Shown one piece after another: positions 52,301-63,086 of a stretch of 64,000 nt of DNA; the first letter of the stretch is position 1; every line of letters starts with the position of its first letter. This DNA comes from Pinus tabuliformis (taxonomy: Eukaryota > Streptophyta > Pinopsida > Pinales > Pinaceae), in the NCBI GenBank assembly GCA_031772625.1, contig CM062813.1, positions 698,766,115 to 698,830,114 on the forward strand, read 5' to 3'. The notes under the pieces were generated by a model that saw only the letters and a list, made by a program, of their open reading frames with translations, did no database searches and was not told where the DNA came from. Position numbers and translations under genes: made by a program.

Positions 52301-54996
52301 TTTTGAACGACATTTGCATTTTCACGTTTTTTTGTATGTATTTTTGTTTTTTTGGTGTGCATTTTCTTTTTTGTTCCCTACACAGAACACCACTTTCTTT
52401 TTGAGTGTTTTTGCTGTTCCTTCCAAAAAAAGCAACACTTTGAGAGTATTTTTGAGCAACCCTTCCTTTCTCTTGTGGGATTATTCATAGTTCATCTCAA
52501 CAACATTTTCCTGATTCTCTTTCATGGCATGAAGTACACTACTTTTATCAGGACAAGGATTATGGATTCTTTTGAAGCAAAGTTAATATCATTCACGTTA
52601 TAATCTTTAACAGGACAGCTCCTTGATGATAGATTCTTTTTAGAAGGGACACAATTATTTATATATCACTTTACTGTATTGTTTTCTGTTGAACATGATA
52701 TTGATTGATCATCTTAATACCATGCTGGTTCCATCATCCCTGGTTATAATCTTCTTTGTCTGTAATAAATGAGATTATGGGTATATTTTTTTTTCTATTG
52801 ACATCTTCAACTTCTTCCGCCATCCCTGCTCTTAAGGAGTATTGAGCCTCCCTCATTTTATCATAAAAATATGTAATAACAACAAAATTTTGTTCGCAGA
52901 TGGAGGATAGGGGGTCTCATTACGAGCCAGCCTACCATGTTCATAAGGTTGTAAGAAAGTGACATTCCCATTATGGCCACCACACCAGGGTTATGATCCA
53001 TTGGATAGCCAAATTATCCATGGAACAGGAGGTCTCATCACGAGCCGGCCTGATCACTTTTGCTACCTCCTAGTGAATGGCAGTGTGGTTATCTGGTTAC
53101 CACGCCAGCACACTGATCTCTTCTGTAGAACAACACTAAAACTCTCCATTTATAAATTGAGGATCCTGGCTCATATGGGTTAAAAAGCAACCCTGCCGAG
53201 GCTATAGACGCCTGCTGGCAGCAGCGCTCTGCTTATGGTATTGAAGTTATATCTTTTCGTCAATTATTATTATCATACCCTTTTCTTATTTTCTTTTTCT
53301 CAGAGAAGTTATTTCCTTAACTTTTTCCCTATTTGAACCTTTATGCATGAGAAATTGTTTTCTGATCAATCACATCATTTTCAGCGAGAATACCGTCAAC
53401 AAAGCATCTTTTTAGCATATTGTTGTCCTTTTTCGTTTTGCATAAACTATCATCACTCCAAAGCGTCCTATCTCTTATTCATAACTATCTTTACACACTG
53501 TGCTCTCAAAATAACCATAACTTTCACCGTCCTATCATTGATAAGTGTACTCTGCCTCCCTTACTGATATATTGTTCATTCCATTGCCTTGCCGTCAGCA
53601 CCACCCCTTTCATATGCTTTATGGTTATGGAACCCATTTTCCAATTGGAGGGGGGAATGTATGCATTATGGGATTGCATGCGGTATGATTACTGCACTTT
53701 GCCATACCTTGTTGATTTGAGTTTTTCTAATTGCAATTTTGCATGCATCTTATCTATTTCTATTCAAAGCTAACACTATGGATTCAAGCACATTGTACGC
53801 AAAATAGTACTTTGTTTACAGGAGAACAACAAGTATGCAGGGGAAATTCTATTTGTCGCATGACCACACTATTACACTTCACAGTAGAGGCTCGTGAACG
53901 TGAACAATTCTTCAGATATGATGTGCTTTTCTGGATTCCACCTTTTGCATCACTTTCAGCACCAACTCTATCTATATCAGCTTCAACAACTGCTAGTCCA
54001 TATATGTCATTCCACATTTTTTTGGAGGTAAAACTTGAGGTAAAATCGCATAGTTTTCTAATTTATTATGAATTTAGGAGAATTTCATCAAAATCTATTT
54101 TGAGCATTATTTGTCATCTTTCATTCCACATCTTTACCACTTCCCCTTTTTCAGCAGCATATCATTTCCGAGTATGGGGGAGTGTTCCTTCATTTTTTTC
54201 TGATCACCACGCCATTTATATTCTTTATCATCCATTGCTATTCTTATTCACTCTCAACACCTCCCTTATTCCATGTTGTTTTACACCAAGCATAGAATTC
54301 AACAGCTGGTAGCAACCACCTCTATTTGTTTTCTAGCATCGCATGAAGACATGTTAATTTTTCAGAGAGGGGGAGGAATTGCTATGCATGATGGATATTT
54401 TCTACTTTCTTCCTTATTTAAGGCATACAATTTCATTTTTTGATTTCCACATATTTTTAAAACTATGAACCCAATTCTTGTAATTTTTGGAAAACACATA
54501 CCTATCATTAATACAAACCCACACAATTTCAAGAAATAGTGGTTCATAAAATTTCGGAAATCATGCACTCTCACTTACAGCCATTTTGTTTATATCTCAT
54601 GATCCGTGCATCAAAACAATCTGATTTTTGAATCATAAAGACATTCATATATTATAAATTTGCTTGCCAAATTTCAACAAAAGCTGGTTTGTAAGTTTTT
54701 GAGAAAATGGTTCATGAAGTTTGCTGTTACATATATCATATTTTGTTGCAACTTCATATATACATATAATTGAATGTCAATGTAAAAATTGTTATGCCTT
54801 CATCAAGATTACCAAAAGTGAATATTCATTAATTAAGGAAGAATTCATTTGTTCTATCCATTTCATGAGCTGAGATGAACATATTTTTTTTATTGCTTGG
54901 TTAACACATGGGTTTTTGTCTTTGGGTTGCATGAGGACATGCAATATATTCAGTTTTCGTTGCATGAGGACATGCAATATATTGAGTGTGGGGGTG
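52301..54996. other. E6 3' internal region, no gene recognised
   Basis: No conserved domain in any frame. GTCTCATTACGAGCCAGCCT (52914) and GTCTCATCACGAGCCGGCCT (53032) mark a duplicated block of about 100 bp. A tandem copy of GCATGAGGACATGCAATATATT is at 54930-54982. The polypurine tract GAGTGTGGGGGTG ends at 54996. Confidence 0.55.
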
Positions 54997-56788
54997 TGTA
55001 GAGTCGTTAATATACCATTATTATTGTCACTTGTGAACGTTTATTTCACCCATTTCTACCATTCTTCATCATGCCATTTATTATAATTTATCATTTAAAT
55101 CCATTTTATTAATTATTTATGCTCTCATGAATAAATATTATTTATTCTCCTTTATTTCTAATAAATTGATTATTATGCATTATTTTACCAATGATAGTTC
55201 TAATAAGTTGGTTGTAACCTTATTTACCATTTTTAGCCTCCAAAGTAACTTCCAGATTGAAGATTTGATTTTTAAATCAGCCAACTCAGAAATTCGCTGG
55301 TTTAAGGAGTGACAGTTTTGCGGTTAAGATTCTGAGCAAATGAAGACGAATTTGGAAAATCCGGAACATGGGTTTTGTCCAAAACGGGCCCAATTATCTT
55401 CATGAAGAGCAGTTTGCCCAAATTCGGCTTGTATAGGGAGAAACGCAGGGTTCTTTGAGCACGATTTTCTGAGATTTGTTGTTGCGGCCGCCCTCCAAAT
55501 CTTAGCTGCAAACCCAAATCCGCCTTGTTCTTGTTGATCAATGGGTTAGAATCAACCTAAATTTGTAAGAGAAATCATGATTGTAATTATCTATGCTCTG
55601 ATCTTTCTCTATTTAATGAAACCAAAGATCAGAGGAAGGGGAGAGACGACTGTTGTTGTAATTATAAGTTTCAGAACAACTTTGATCATGGAGTCTTGTT
55701 GAGATCTGATTTTGTATACTTTTGTTAATGCAATCAATATAAAGGATTTGGTGTTCAATTCGTCCCTGCATCTGAAGTAAGTTACGGCGGTGCCATTGGA
55801 AGCTATGGGCCCGGCTCCAACGGACACTTGCCGTTGTATTGTTATACGGTAAATTGTGTTTGGTTTGCTTATTTCTATTGTTTCAGCAATCTGATTTATC
55901 TTTCATATGATAGACTATGCTTTATACTTACTATCTGAATCTGAATAAGTTCTTTAACTCATGTCTCTGTATTACGCGAAGTGAATCTATTTGAATTGCA
56001 TCTATTTCCATAGCAAGATATTTGTATAAATGTTATCATCATTGGATTCATATAAAATAAGTATTTGTGAGGCTTGAAGACAATATTACTTTATTCAGAA
56101 ACGTAATCATATCATTCAATACTTTCAGATTGCTATATTAATGTAAATCATGTACATACGGGTGATAGTTGTTGTTTCGTAATTCATTAAGGATTGCTGT
56201 TATTCCATTTGTTCTATTTTATTGCTGTATCATTTATTGCTGTCCCATTTCCATTTCACCGTTCCATTTTACTTTCTGCTGATTTATTTACCTGCCTTTA
56301 TTGCTTTGGTGTGAGAGAAGGTCTAAAGCTGTAGTGAGTCAGCAAGTCGCTGCTTAGCTCCCAGATCTTTGGTCCATGCTCTAATTTCCATTCCATTTAC
56401 TTGCATTTACTGTCTTAGTGTGGGAGGAGGATCAAGGCTGTCGTGAGACATAGCAGATGCTATTATGCTCCCAGATCCATGATCCATATTCTAATTCCTT
56501 TTCCTTCATCAATTTCTAAAGGAATGAGTTATTGCAACTGTATCCTCGATTGATGGTTATTTGAATGAATGATTTAGTTTAGAACAATTCAGTTTCTTGC
56601 TGTTCCAATTAGATTTTATTTCAAGCATTCATTTACTTTTGGGTTTTAAGCACTATACTGCGAAACATTACTCTTAAGTAAATAGCCGCCTCAGACAGAG
56701 TACACTCTTGAAATAAAAAGTCGTCCCTGGGTTGATAATTAATGTGAGGTAATTAGGAGTTCACAAGACACCTTTTTATTGCTCCACA
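54997..56788 (+). repeat. E6 3' LTR (1792 bp)
   Basis: Starts TGTAGAGTCGTTAATATACC and ends TTGCTCCACA, directly followed by the GCGAG duplication. Confidence 0.93.
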
Positions 56789-56793
56789 GCGAG
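56789..56793. other. Target-site duplication of E6, right copy (GCGAG)
   Basis: Matches 46238-46242. Confidence 0.92.
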
Positions 56794-58225
56794 TGATTGG
56801 GGGCAAATATAATCGATGGATAGTCATTTTGCAAGAATTTGATCTCAAGTTCTTGTCTGCAAAGTCTAAGAAATCCATGGTTTTCGCAAAGCTAATTTTT
56901 GAGCTGCCTTGTGGAGAGGACACGGTTTATGAGAAAAGTTTTCCCGATGAACATTTATTCCTCATCTCTTCACTCGACCCTTGGTATGGAGATATCATTG
57001 TCTATCTCCAGACTTCGAAGTTTCCCTCTTCTTTCTCCAAGGATGAACGTCGAAAATTACGTCACCTGGCTAAAAACTATGTTATCATCGGTGACACATT
57101 ATACCATCGAGGGGTTGATTCAATCCTTCGGTGCTATTTAACCTTAGAGGAAGCAGAGTCAGTGCTCAATGACTACCACAGTGGAGCTTGTGGTGGTCAT
57201 CTATCAGGGCTTGCTACAGCCTAACGCATCTTACGTGCCGACTATTTTTTGCCTTCACTCTTTAAAGGCTGTGTGGAAGCGGTTAAACTCTGTCACCCGT
57301 GTCAAATATTTACTCGGAAGATGCACGCGCATCCAGCTCCTCTTTTTCCCATTGTCATCGTCGGTCCCTTTACTAAGTGGGGTATTGATTTTACAACTTG
57401 TAATCTGCCTTCAGCGGCGAATCACAGGTATATTATCGTGGCTGTAGACTACTTTACAAAGTGGGTTGAGGCCATGCCTACTTATAAGAACGATAGTGAC
57501 ACGGTAGCATTTTTTATTTTTAATCATGTTATCTCAAGATTCGGTATCCCGAGAGATATTGTCACTGATCATGGCAGTCATTTCCAGAATCAACTGATGT
57601 CTGAATTGGCACTCAAATTAGGTTTCCGGCAGGAGCATTCGTCTCCTTATTATCCTCAGGCCAATGGACAGGTCGAGGCAGTCAATAAAACTCTTAATAT
57701 GATACTCCAACGGACAATCGATAAAAATTGGTCCAATTGGCACTTATGTTGTATTCGGCTCTTTGGGCATACCGAACCTCCATGAAAACGACTACTGGTT
57801 TTACACCTTTTCAGTTGGTTTATGGGATGGAATCTATCTTTCCAGTTGAATGTGATATTCCATCTCTTAAATTGGTTTTTGTGCTCCTTCCAGAGACTTC
57901 GAGTCTCGAAGAGCGCCTACTTCACTTGGAACATCTCGATGAGCAGCGTCGAGATGCTGCCACGGTGAATGAGGCTCATAATAAAAGAGTTAAAACGCAG
58001 TATGATAAATCTGTCCGTCCTCGAGTCTTTTCTGAAGGTGACCTTGTCCTGGTCTATGACCAAGATAAAGACACCTTGGGGGTAGGAAAATTTAAGCCTA
58101 TGTGGTACGGTCCTTTCATTATTAAACGAGTTTTAGAAAAAGGGTCGTATGAGTTAATCGATTTTGAGGGAAACAAGCTGGCGGAGCCCCGAAACGGGCT
58201 CTACTTAAAGAAGTACTTTGCTTAG
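56794..58225 (+). pseudogene. E2 pol, RNase H tail and integrase
   Basis: Continues E2 pol after E6: GGKYNRWIVILQEFDLKF matches E1 GGKYSKWIVILQEFDLEF. Integrase shows the HHCC region (YHSGACGGH, then CHPC), core residues D in WGIDFTTC, D in IVTDHGSHF and E in GQVEAVNK, and the C-terminal FSEGDLVLVYDQ ending LKKYFA. It is broken by a stop at 57222 and a frameshift near 57730. All catalytic residues are still readable. It ends about 100 bp before the aRNH start, as in E1. Confidence 0.9.
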
Positions 58226-58328
58226 TTTTGGCCAGGCAATGGCTTCCTTGTACTTCATGTATATTTGTACATATATCATCGAGAGTTTTTTGATATCAGC
58301 ACTTTTTGGTCTGCTGTGGCAGGTGTTG

Positions 58329-58751
58329 ATGGATGACTTGGTCTATTTTGGGTTCGCCGATGGTGCTAGTTGGCACACTCAGAATCTTGCTTCCGCAGCT
58401 TGGGTACTCTATTATCCAACTGGTCAATTGATGGTATCAAGAGGCATATGCATCGATCCTGCTTCAAACAATATGGCGGAGTATACTGCTGTTATTAATT
58501 TATTATCCGAGGCAATCTCTCATGGGATCGACTCGTTGGTAGTGTATCTTGATTCTCAATTGATAGTGTCTCAATTAAATAACATTTATCGGGTAAGGGA
58601 TCCATCTTTATATCGCCAGTATTTAAGGGTGAGGTTGTTGCAAAGATCATTTACTTATATTAATTATTTGCACATTCCAAGATATCATAATTGGTTAGCT
58701 GATTCTATCGCTAATCAGGCATTAGACTGGCACATCAATAATTCATCATAA
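58329..58751 (+). CDS. Second (archaeal-type) RNase H of E2, aRNH
   Basis: 140 residues starting MDDLVYFG. Catalytic positions are readable: D in FADGASW, E in NNMAEYTAV, D in YLDSQLIV and D in NWLADSIANQALD. The domain is uninterrupted. The frame is open 37 codons further upstream, but that part is hydrophobic and not shared with E1. A TTTTTGGTCTGCTGTGGCAG acceptor-like sequence ends at 58322, six bases before the ATG, mirroring E1. The role is RNA removal during reverse transcription. It converges with the PMD gene. Confidence 0.88.
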   Translation: MDDLVYFGFADGASWHTQNLASAAWVLYYPTGQLMVSRGICIDPASNNMAEYTAVINLLSEAISHGIDSLVVYLDSQLIVSQLNNIYRVRDPSLYRQYLRVRLLQRSFTYINYLHIPRYHNWLADSIANQALDWHINNSS

Positions 58752-58776
58752 TAAAATCAAGCATCAAAAAGTCAAA

Positions 58777-58779
<3 letters not shown>

Positions 58780-58846
<67 letters not shown>
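58780..58846. repeat. (TA)n microsatellite, about 33 units
   Basis: Uninterrupted alternating TA in the spacer between the convergent aRNH and PMD genes of E2. The remainder of 58752-59100 has no ORF shared with E1. Confidence 0.97.
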
Positions 58847-58848
<2 letters not shown>

Positions 58849-59100
58849 TAAAGCATCTCGAGTGTACATATGTGTGTCCAAAAATATACAAAATTGGGAC
58901 TCAAATGCCCATAATCATGTCCGACATATCTAATGCCTCGGCTCAGGATGAGCGTCTAAGTATGTAACTATCACATTGGCCACACGCCAAAAAGTGCGAA
59001 CCCAGTCACGTGGCATGCCAACCACATGACGCTGCATATCCTTAGGAAGGTCCTCTATGGCGGCCATCGGTACTCGGTAGCTCAGTCTCGCCAAGTGTTG

Positions 59101-60165
59101 CTAGGCGTTGTTTAGAGTCCGTTCTGTATTAGCAACCGCCTCTTCGGCTCCTCGACCGCGCCGTCCATGCCGTGGGAACCCATCTGGTCGTACCGGCCTA
59201 ATGTCTGGAACATGATCATCATATCAGTCATTTGAATCTCATCAAAAATATTTTTCAAAATTCATTATTATATTTGAAAAATTAAAAAAAAAATCATAAA
59301 ATCAAAAAAATTCTTACCAATCTCGCCCCATGCTACGTTCGGTGGTAACACTAGATTAGGATCTCCTCGGAAATCCAGCCCAACATAGGGGTAGTCATCC
59401 ACGGCGATGATCTGCTGATCCCACCAGGTGAAGAAGTCATCGTCGAAGGCAGCCCTTGGGACCTCCCCATCCCCTAGACGTTTCATTAGATCAGCCCACC
59501 GGCCCATGCGTGGATCGCGTGGGGTGTTGATGGAAACTGCTACCCTGGGGCAGAGTGCGGGAACCTTCTCGAAAAAGAAAGTGCACAGGATAGTCCCGTA
59601 TCCAAAGTTTTTGGTCTGTCCCCTCCTGATAGAAGTGAGTTGGCTCTTCATGTTGGCCAGAAGAGGAGTACACCTGTCGAACACAGTAGTGAGACAGTCA
59701 ACTGCCACGCTCATGGTTAGCTGTGACGCCTGATGCAGAGAGGATGATCCGTTCACTTGAGCTATGGTGAACAGGACTATCCTAAGTGATAAACTCGACA
59801 CATGTGTGATGGAAATCTGGTTCCCAACCTTCTTGGGATGTCTCGGGCAGTATATCTGTACATAGTCCTCTATCGTGAGGCTACTCCGTGTCCTGCCCCG
59901 GGAATGTACTACCTCTCCCCTTCGGGAAAGGCCCATGATAAAATAGATATCCTCCACTTCTACCCTGAGCGACATCTGATTGACCATAAAGGCTTCCTCC
60001 TCGACGTTCCAATAATCAATGAGCATCTCAAGCAGACACGTGTTCGCTTTCATATTCGACAGTTTGAAAAATTTAAGCAAACCGCAGGGCATCTAAAGCT
60101 TCTGGACTATTCATAACTTCATTATCCACCGTTGCGTGCTCTCTTTCACGCCACGTGACAGACAT
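59101..60165 (-). pseudogene. Plant mobile domain (PMD) protein, antisense extra ORF of E2, two exons
   Basis: Exon 1 runs 60165 to 59318 and exon 2 runs 59204 to 59101 (TAG). The intron 59317-59205 begins GTAAGA and ends TTCCAG, with the same position and codon phase as in E1. Start MSVTWREREH matches E1 MSLTWREREH, directly after TTTCTCAGA, a likely splice acceptor. PMD hallmarks are LLKFFKLSNM, EVEDIYFIMGLSRRGE and YPYVGLDFRGDPNLVLP. About 25 codons from the start (near 60095) an apparent 8-bp loss relative to E1 shifts the frame; the rest of exon 1 is open. Exon 2 is short and basic (RPVRPDG, RRGRGAEE), and its first residues align with E1 exon 2. The gene lies opposite to pol. Function is unknown; a nuclear or chromatin role is suggested only by the family. 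Confidence 0.85.
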
Positions 60166-60215
60166 TCTGAGAAAAAAATGATTTGTAACCATTAGCTTTT
60201 GTTTAAAAATGGTTC

Positions 60216-60304
60216 ACTGCGTATACGCGGGTCCCTATGCACACAGTCGCGTATAGGGCCTGCGTGTACGCGGGTTTCATATTACCAACCCGCATATATG
60301 CCGC
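60216..60304. promoter_or_regulatory. E2 lineage motif cluster upstream of the antisense PMD gene
   Basis: Four copies within 90 bp: CTGCGTATACGCGGGTCC (60217), AGTCGCGTATAGGG (60245), CTGCGTGTACGCGGGTTT (60260) and inverted AACCCGCATATATGCCGC (60287). They lie 50-140 bp upstream of the PMD start and match the LTR and leader motif of the same element. Confidence 0.55.
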
Positions 60305-63086
60305 GGGGAAATTTTTGACAAAAATTCAATGGTGAAACATTAATCAAAATTCTTAAAACCAGTCACAATCAATTGCAAGCTAAGTATAAGAGTTACCTGG
60401 AGGTTTTTGAAAAATTTAAACGGTTGAATCTCGCTGTGGGAAGTTTTGCTCCTTTTGCTCCAAATCCTTTGCTCTCAAACTCAAATGGTAAAAATGGTGA
60501 GTTTAAAATTCTTTTTGTAAGTTTTGAAAATGCAAATTTTTTTCAAAATTTTATTTTGTTTGGCCTCATGTGACTTTTAACTTGGGAGCTTGGAATGTCG
60601 AGATTGGTTTGTTTTTCAGGACATTTTGGACGATTTTCAGTTTCGAGACGGTTCCATGATTGCTGACCCATCATGGCATGTATCATTTTCTCACTGGCAT
60701 ATAGGTTAGGGACACCATTTTTCCATTGCATTATGCATCCTAGCCTCCATTTTCCGATACATCTACCATAGGGTCGATCCCATCGTGTTATGGTTCGTAA
60801 GCCATCTTCACTCACCGATTCTTTAAATCATGACACGATGGTAGAGCCATCCTTTACATGGGCATCGTAGTTAGCACCTCACTGACATTTGTTGCCCATG
60901 CTGCTCCGATTTGAGTAGGCTCGGGAGTCATCTGTAGTCCCACCATGACTTATCGTTGAAGACTCATTCTTCTTAGCTTCTCTGCTTTGTTCTAGCCTTA
61001 TACCCTAGAGGCTCCTTTGTGTTGAGTTGTACTACTGCATTGCATGTTGACCACTTGCACCTTTTGGCCTAGAGCTGGCTTCACTTGGACTTGTGTTTAC
61101 GCCAACTTTTGACCATGACGACTGCAAAATCAACCTTGCATACCTTTGAATTCTACAGCCTGACACACCTTGACCCGTGAAAGGAACATACCTTTGAGTG
61201 TCACTGACCAGTTTTCACCTCCCTGCATTGAGCATAGGAACGTTCCATTCCCAGGAACTATATCATTTGTTTCAACGACACTTGTTCTTTCCACTGTACC
61301 ATAACATTCTTTTATTCTTTTTCCAGCTTAATAGAAAAAGACAAAAAATAAATATTTCAAAAAAGAGCGAGAACGGGACAATATTTCCATTTATTGTTGG
61401 CAGCTAGAGTCAGTCGTGTCGCCCTTAAACAAAGCACTCAAAACAAAGTCTCCTCTGTGTGGGTGGGATTTAGTTTGAATTAGGTACGCCTTAACCTTGT
61501 TATTGAGTCAGTTCTTCCCCGATTGGTTATCTCTTCCAATCATATGGAGGGTTCGTTCGTGCCTCCTGCATGGCAAACTTATACAGAGTCATCATATGCT
61601 ACCACATAGTCACATTGAGTCGTTCTTTTGTTCAAGGGAAGTTAGCCTGAGTCAGCCTCTCTGCAGTGTCGCTTGACTCATTTTTCAGTCGGCCATCCTT
61701 GGTTGTCAGTGTCATGTCTATCATCACATCAGCTATATTGGTCCTTTACTCGTGCCGGTTTGAGAAGGTCTCCATTGACTTCTTGCTGGCGGGTCTTGTC
61801 CTTATCGATGGCGACATCTTGCTCTGAGGACAGGCCTAGAGCCGCACCCTGGCCCTATTTTCATTATTGATAGGTCACCTTGTGCTCAACATCGATCAGT
61901 ATTATGGGTCTTTGACTGAGTGGTTTCCCTTGTGTTCAACATCAACTTACATTATCACACATTGGGATTCGTGAAGTACCTTGGTTTCCATTTGACCCTA
62001 TTGGTGGATACTTCGCCTCTGTGTCAGCTTTCATTATTGGTTGGCTCAGAGGGTTTTTGTCGTGCGCTAGCCACATCTTGTGTACACTGGAAACGTACTT
62101 CGGTTCGGTTACTACATCTCTTTCATACGATTCCTTCCACATTATTTGCCTATGGGTTACACTCGCGCTAGATTGATGAAGGATGCCTTAATGCCTTCCT
62201 TCTAGCGGATCTTTCCCTATCGACTCCGACTCATTGCTCTGGGGCAAAGATCTAGAGTCCATTTGGCAGTACCTTGGGGTTTGCAGTCATTAGTGGCAGA
62301 TCCTTCGCTATCGATAGTGGGAAACCATCATTTTCTCTTGATCGATAGATTCTTACAGGTGTTCGACTCCAGCTCATCTATTCACACTTGTTAGTTTGTA
62401 CTGGGTACCTTGACGCTCATTATCATCATCGGTGAGTAGTCTCACGTTTGTTAACGGTATACATCAATGACCGGTAATCAAACGATTTCTCACATGGTCA
62501 ACTTCAGATCATTTACTCCCATGGTGTAGAAATGTACCACGACGATCGGTGAAGACCTCAAGTTGTATCAACATTCATTAGTTCACTTGACAGTTGCTCC
62601 TATTGCTGCTAGTTGATACCACTCCACTTTATATGTTGTAGCCACTCATGGTGACATTCTATATGCTGGCACTTGAGTTTGTAGTGTAGTACCATCCTAT
62701 TCCATCATGTTCAGTTGGTACCTTTTTGGATCAGTCTTTGATATCAGTGATCCATTGCATCTTTCAGCATCATTGACAGTCTTATATGTGATATTCAGAC
62801 ATGTACTTGTTCATTATGATCAGATGATCCATTATGTATCTTTCAGTAATTTATACTTGTATACCTAGTGGATCCGCTTGTACTTGATATGCGGACATGC
62901 TTTACTTTTTCTGAGCATGGGTATGCCCGCCTCAGACAGTGTTTCTTTCTGATCTCCTTTGGTGGCTTGGCAGGCTGAATTCTGGTGAAGTCCTCCTCGG
63001 TTTTTGACAGACTTCCTTTCCATTTACTCGCATAATATATTTCGGCCATCATGTACCCCTTCTGACCTCATATATTAGGGGGAATC
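60305..63086 (+). other. E2 3' UTR and polypurine tract
   Basis: No gene recognised over 2.8 kb. Parts match the E3 3' region (for example GAGCATGGGTATGCCCGCCT at 62917 and E3 35200; TTAACGGTATACATCAATGA at 62452). The polypurine tract ATTAGGGGGA (63074-63083) stands just before the 3' LTR. Confidence 0.7.

Larger units (their letters stand above)
46243..56788 (+). mobile_element. E6: gag-only LTR element with Athila-type primer site (TR-GAG-like), nested in E2
   Basis: Two direct LTRs (1808 and 1792 bp), TSD GCGAG, primer site TGGCGCCGTTGCCGGGGA at 48054, one gag ORF and a polypurine tract before the second LTR. There is no protease, RT or integrase. It matches the described class of terminal-repeat retrotransposons with a GAG domain. 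The LTRs are about 98 percent identical by eye; the length difference comes from one 16-bp indel near 47450. Confidence 0.92.

Noticed and set aside
51551-52404. Long overlapping ORFs on both strands (up to 268 codons) with repeated FRNGTTFVCFC-like or SISKRNSKNTQ-like peptides
   Set aside because: They are produced by the 40-bp repeat, which lacks stops in several frames. No frame is preferred and the peptides are pure repeat translation.
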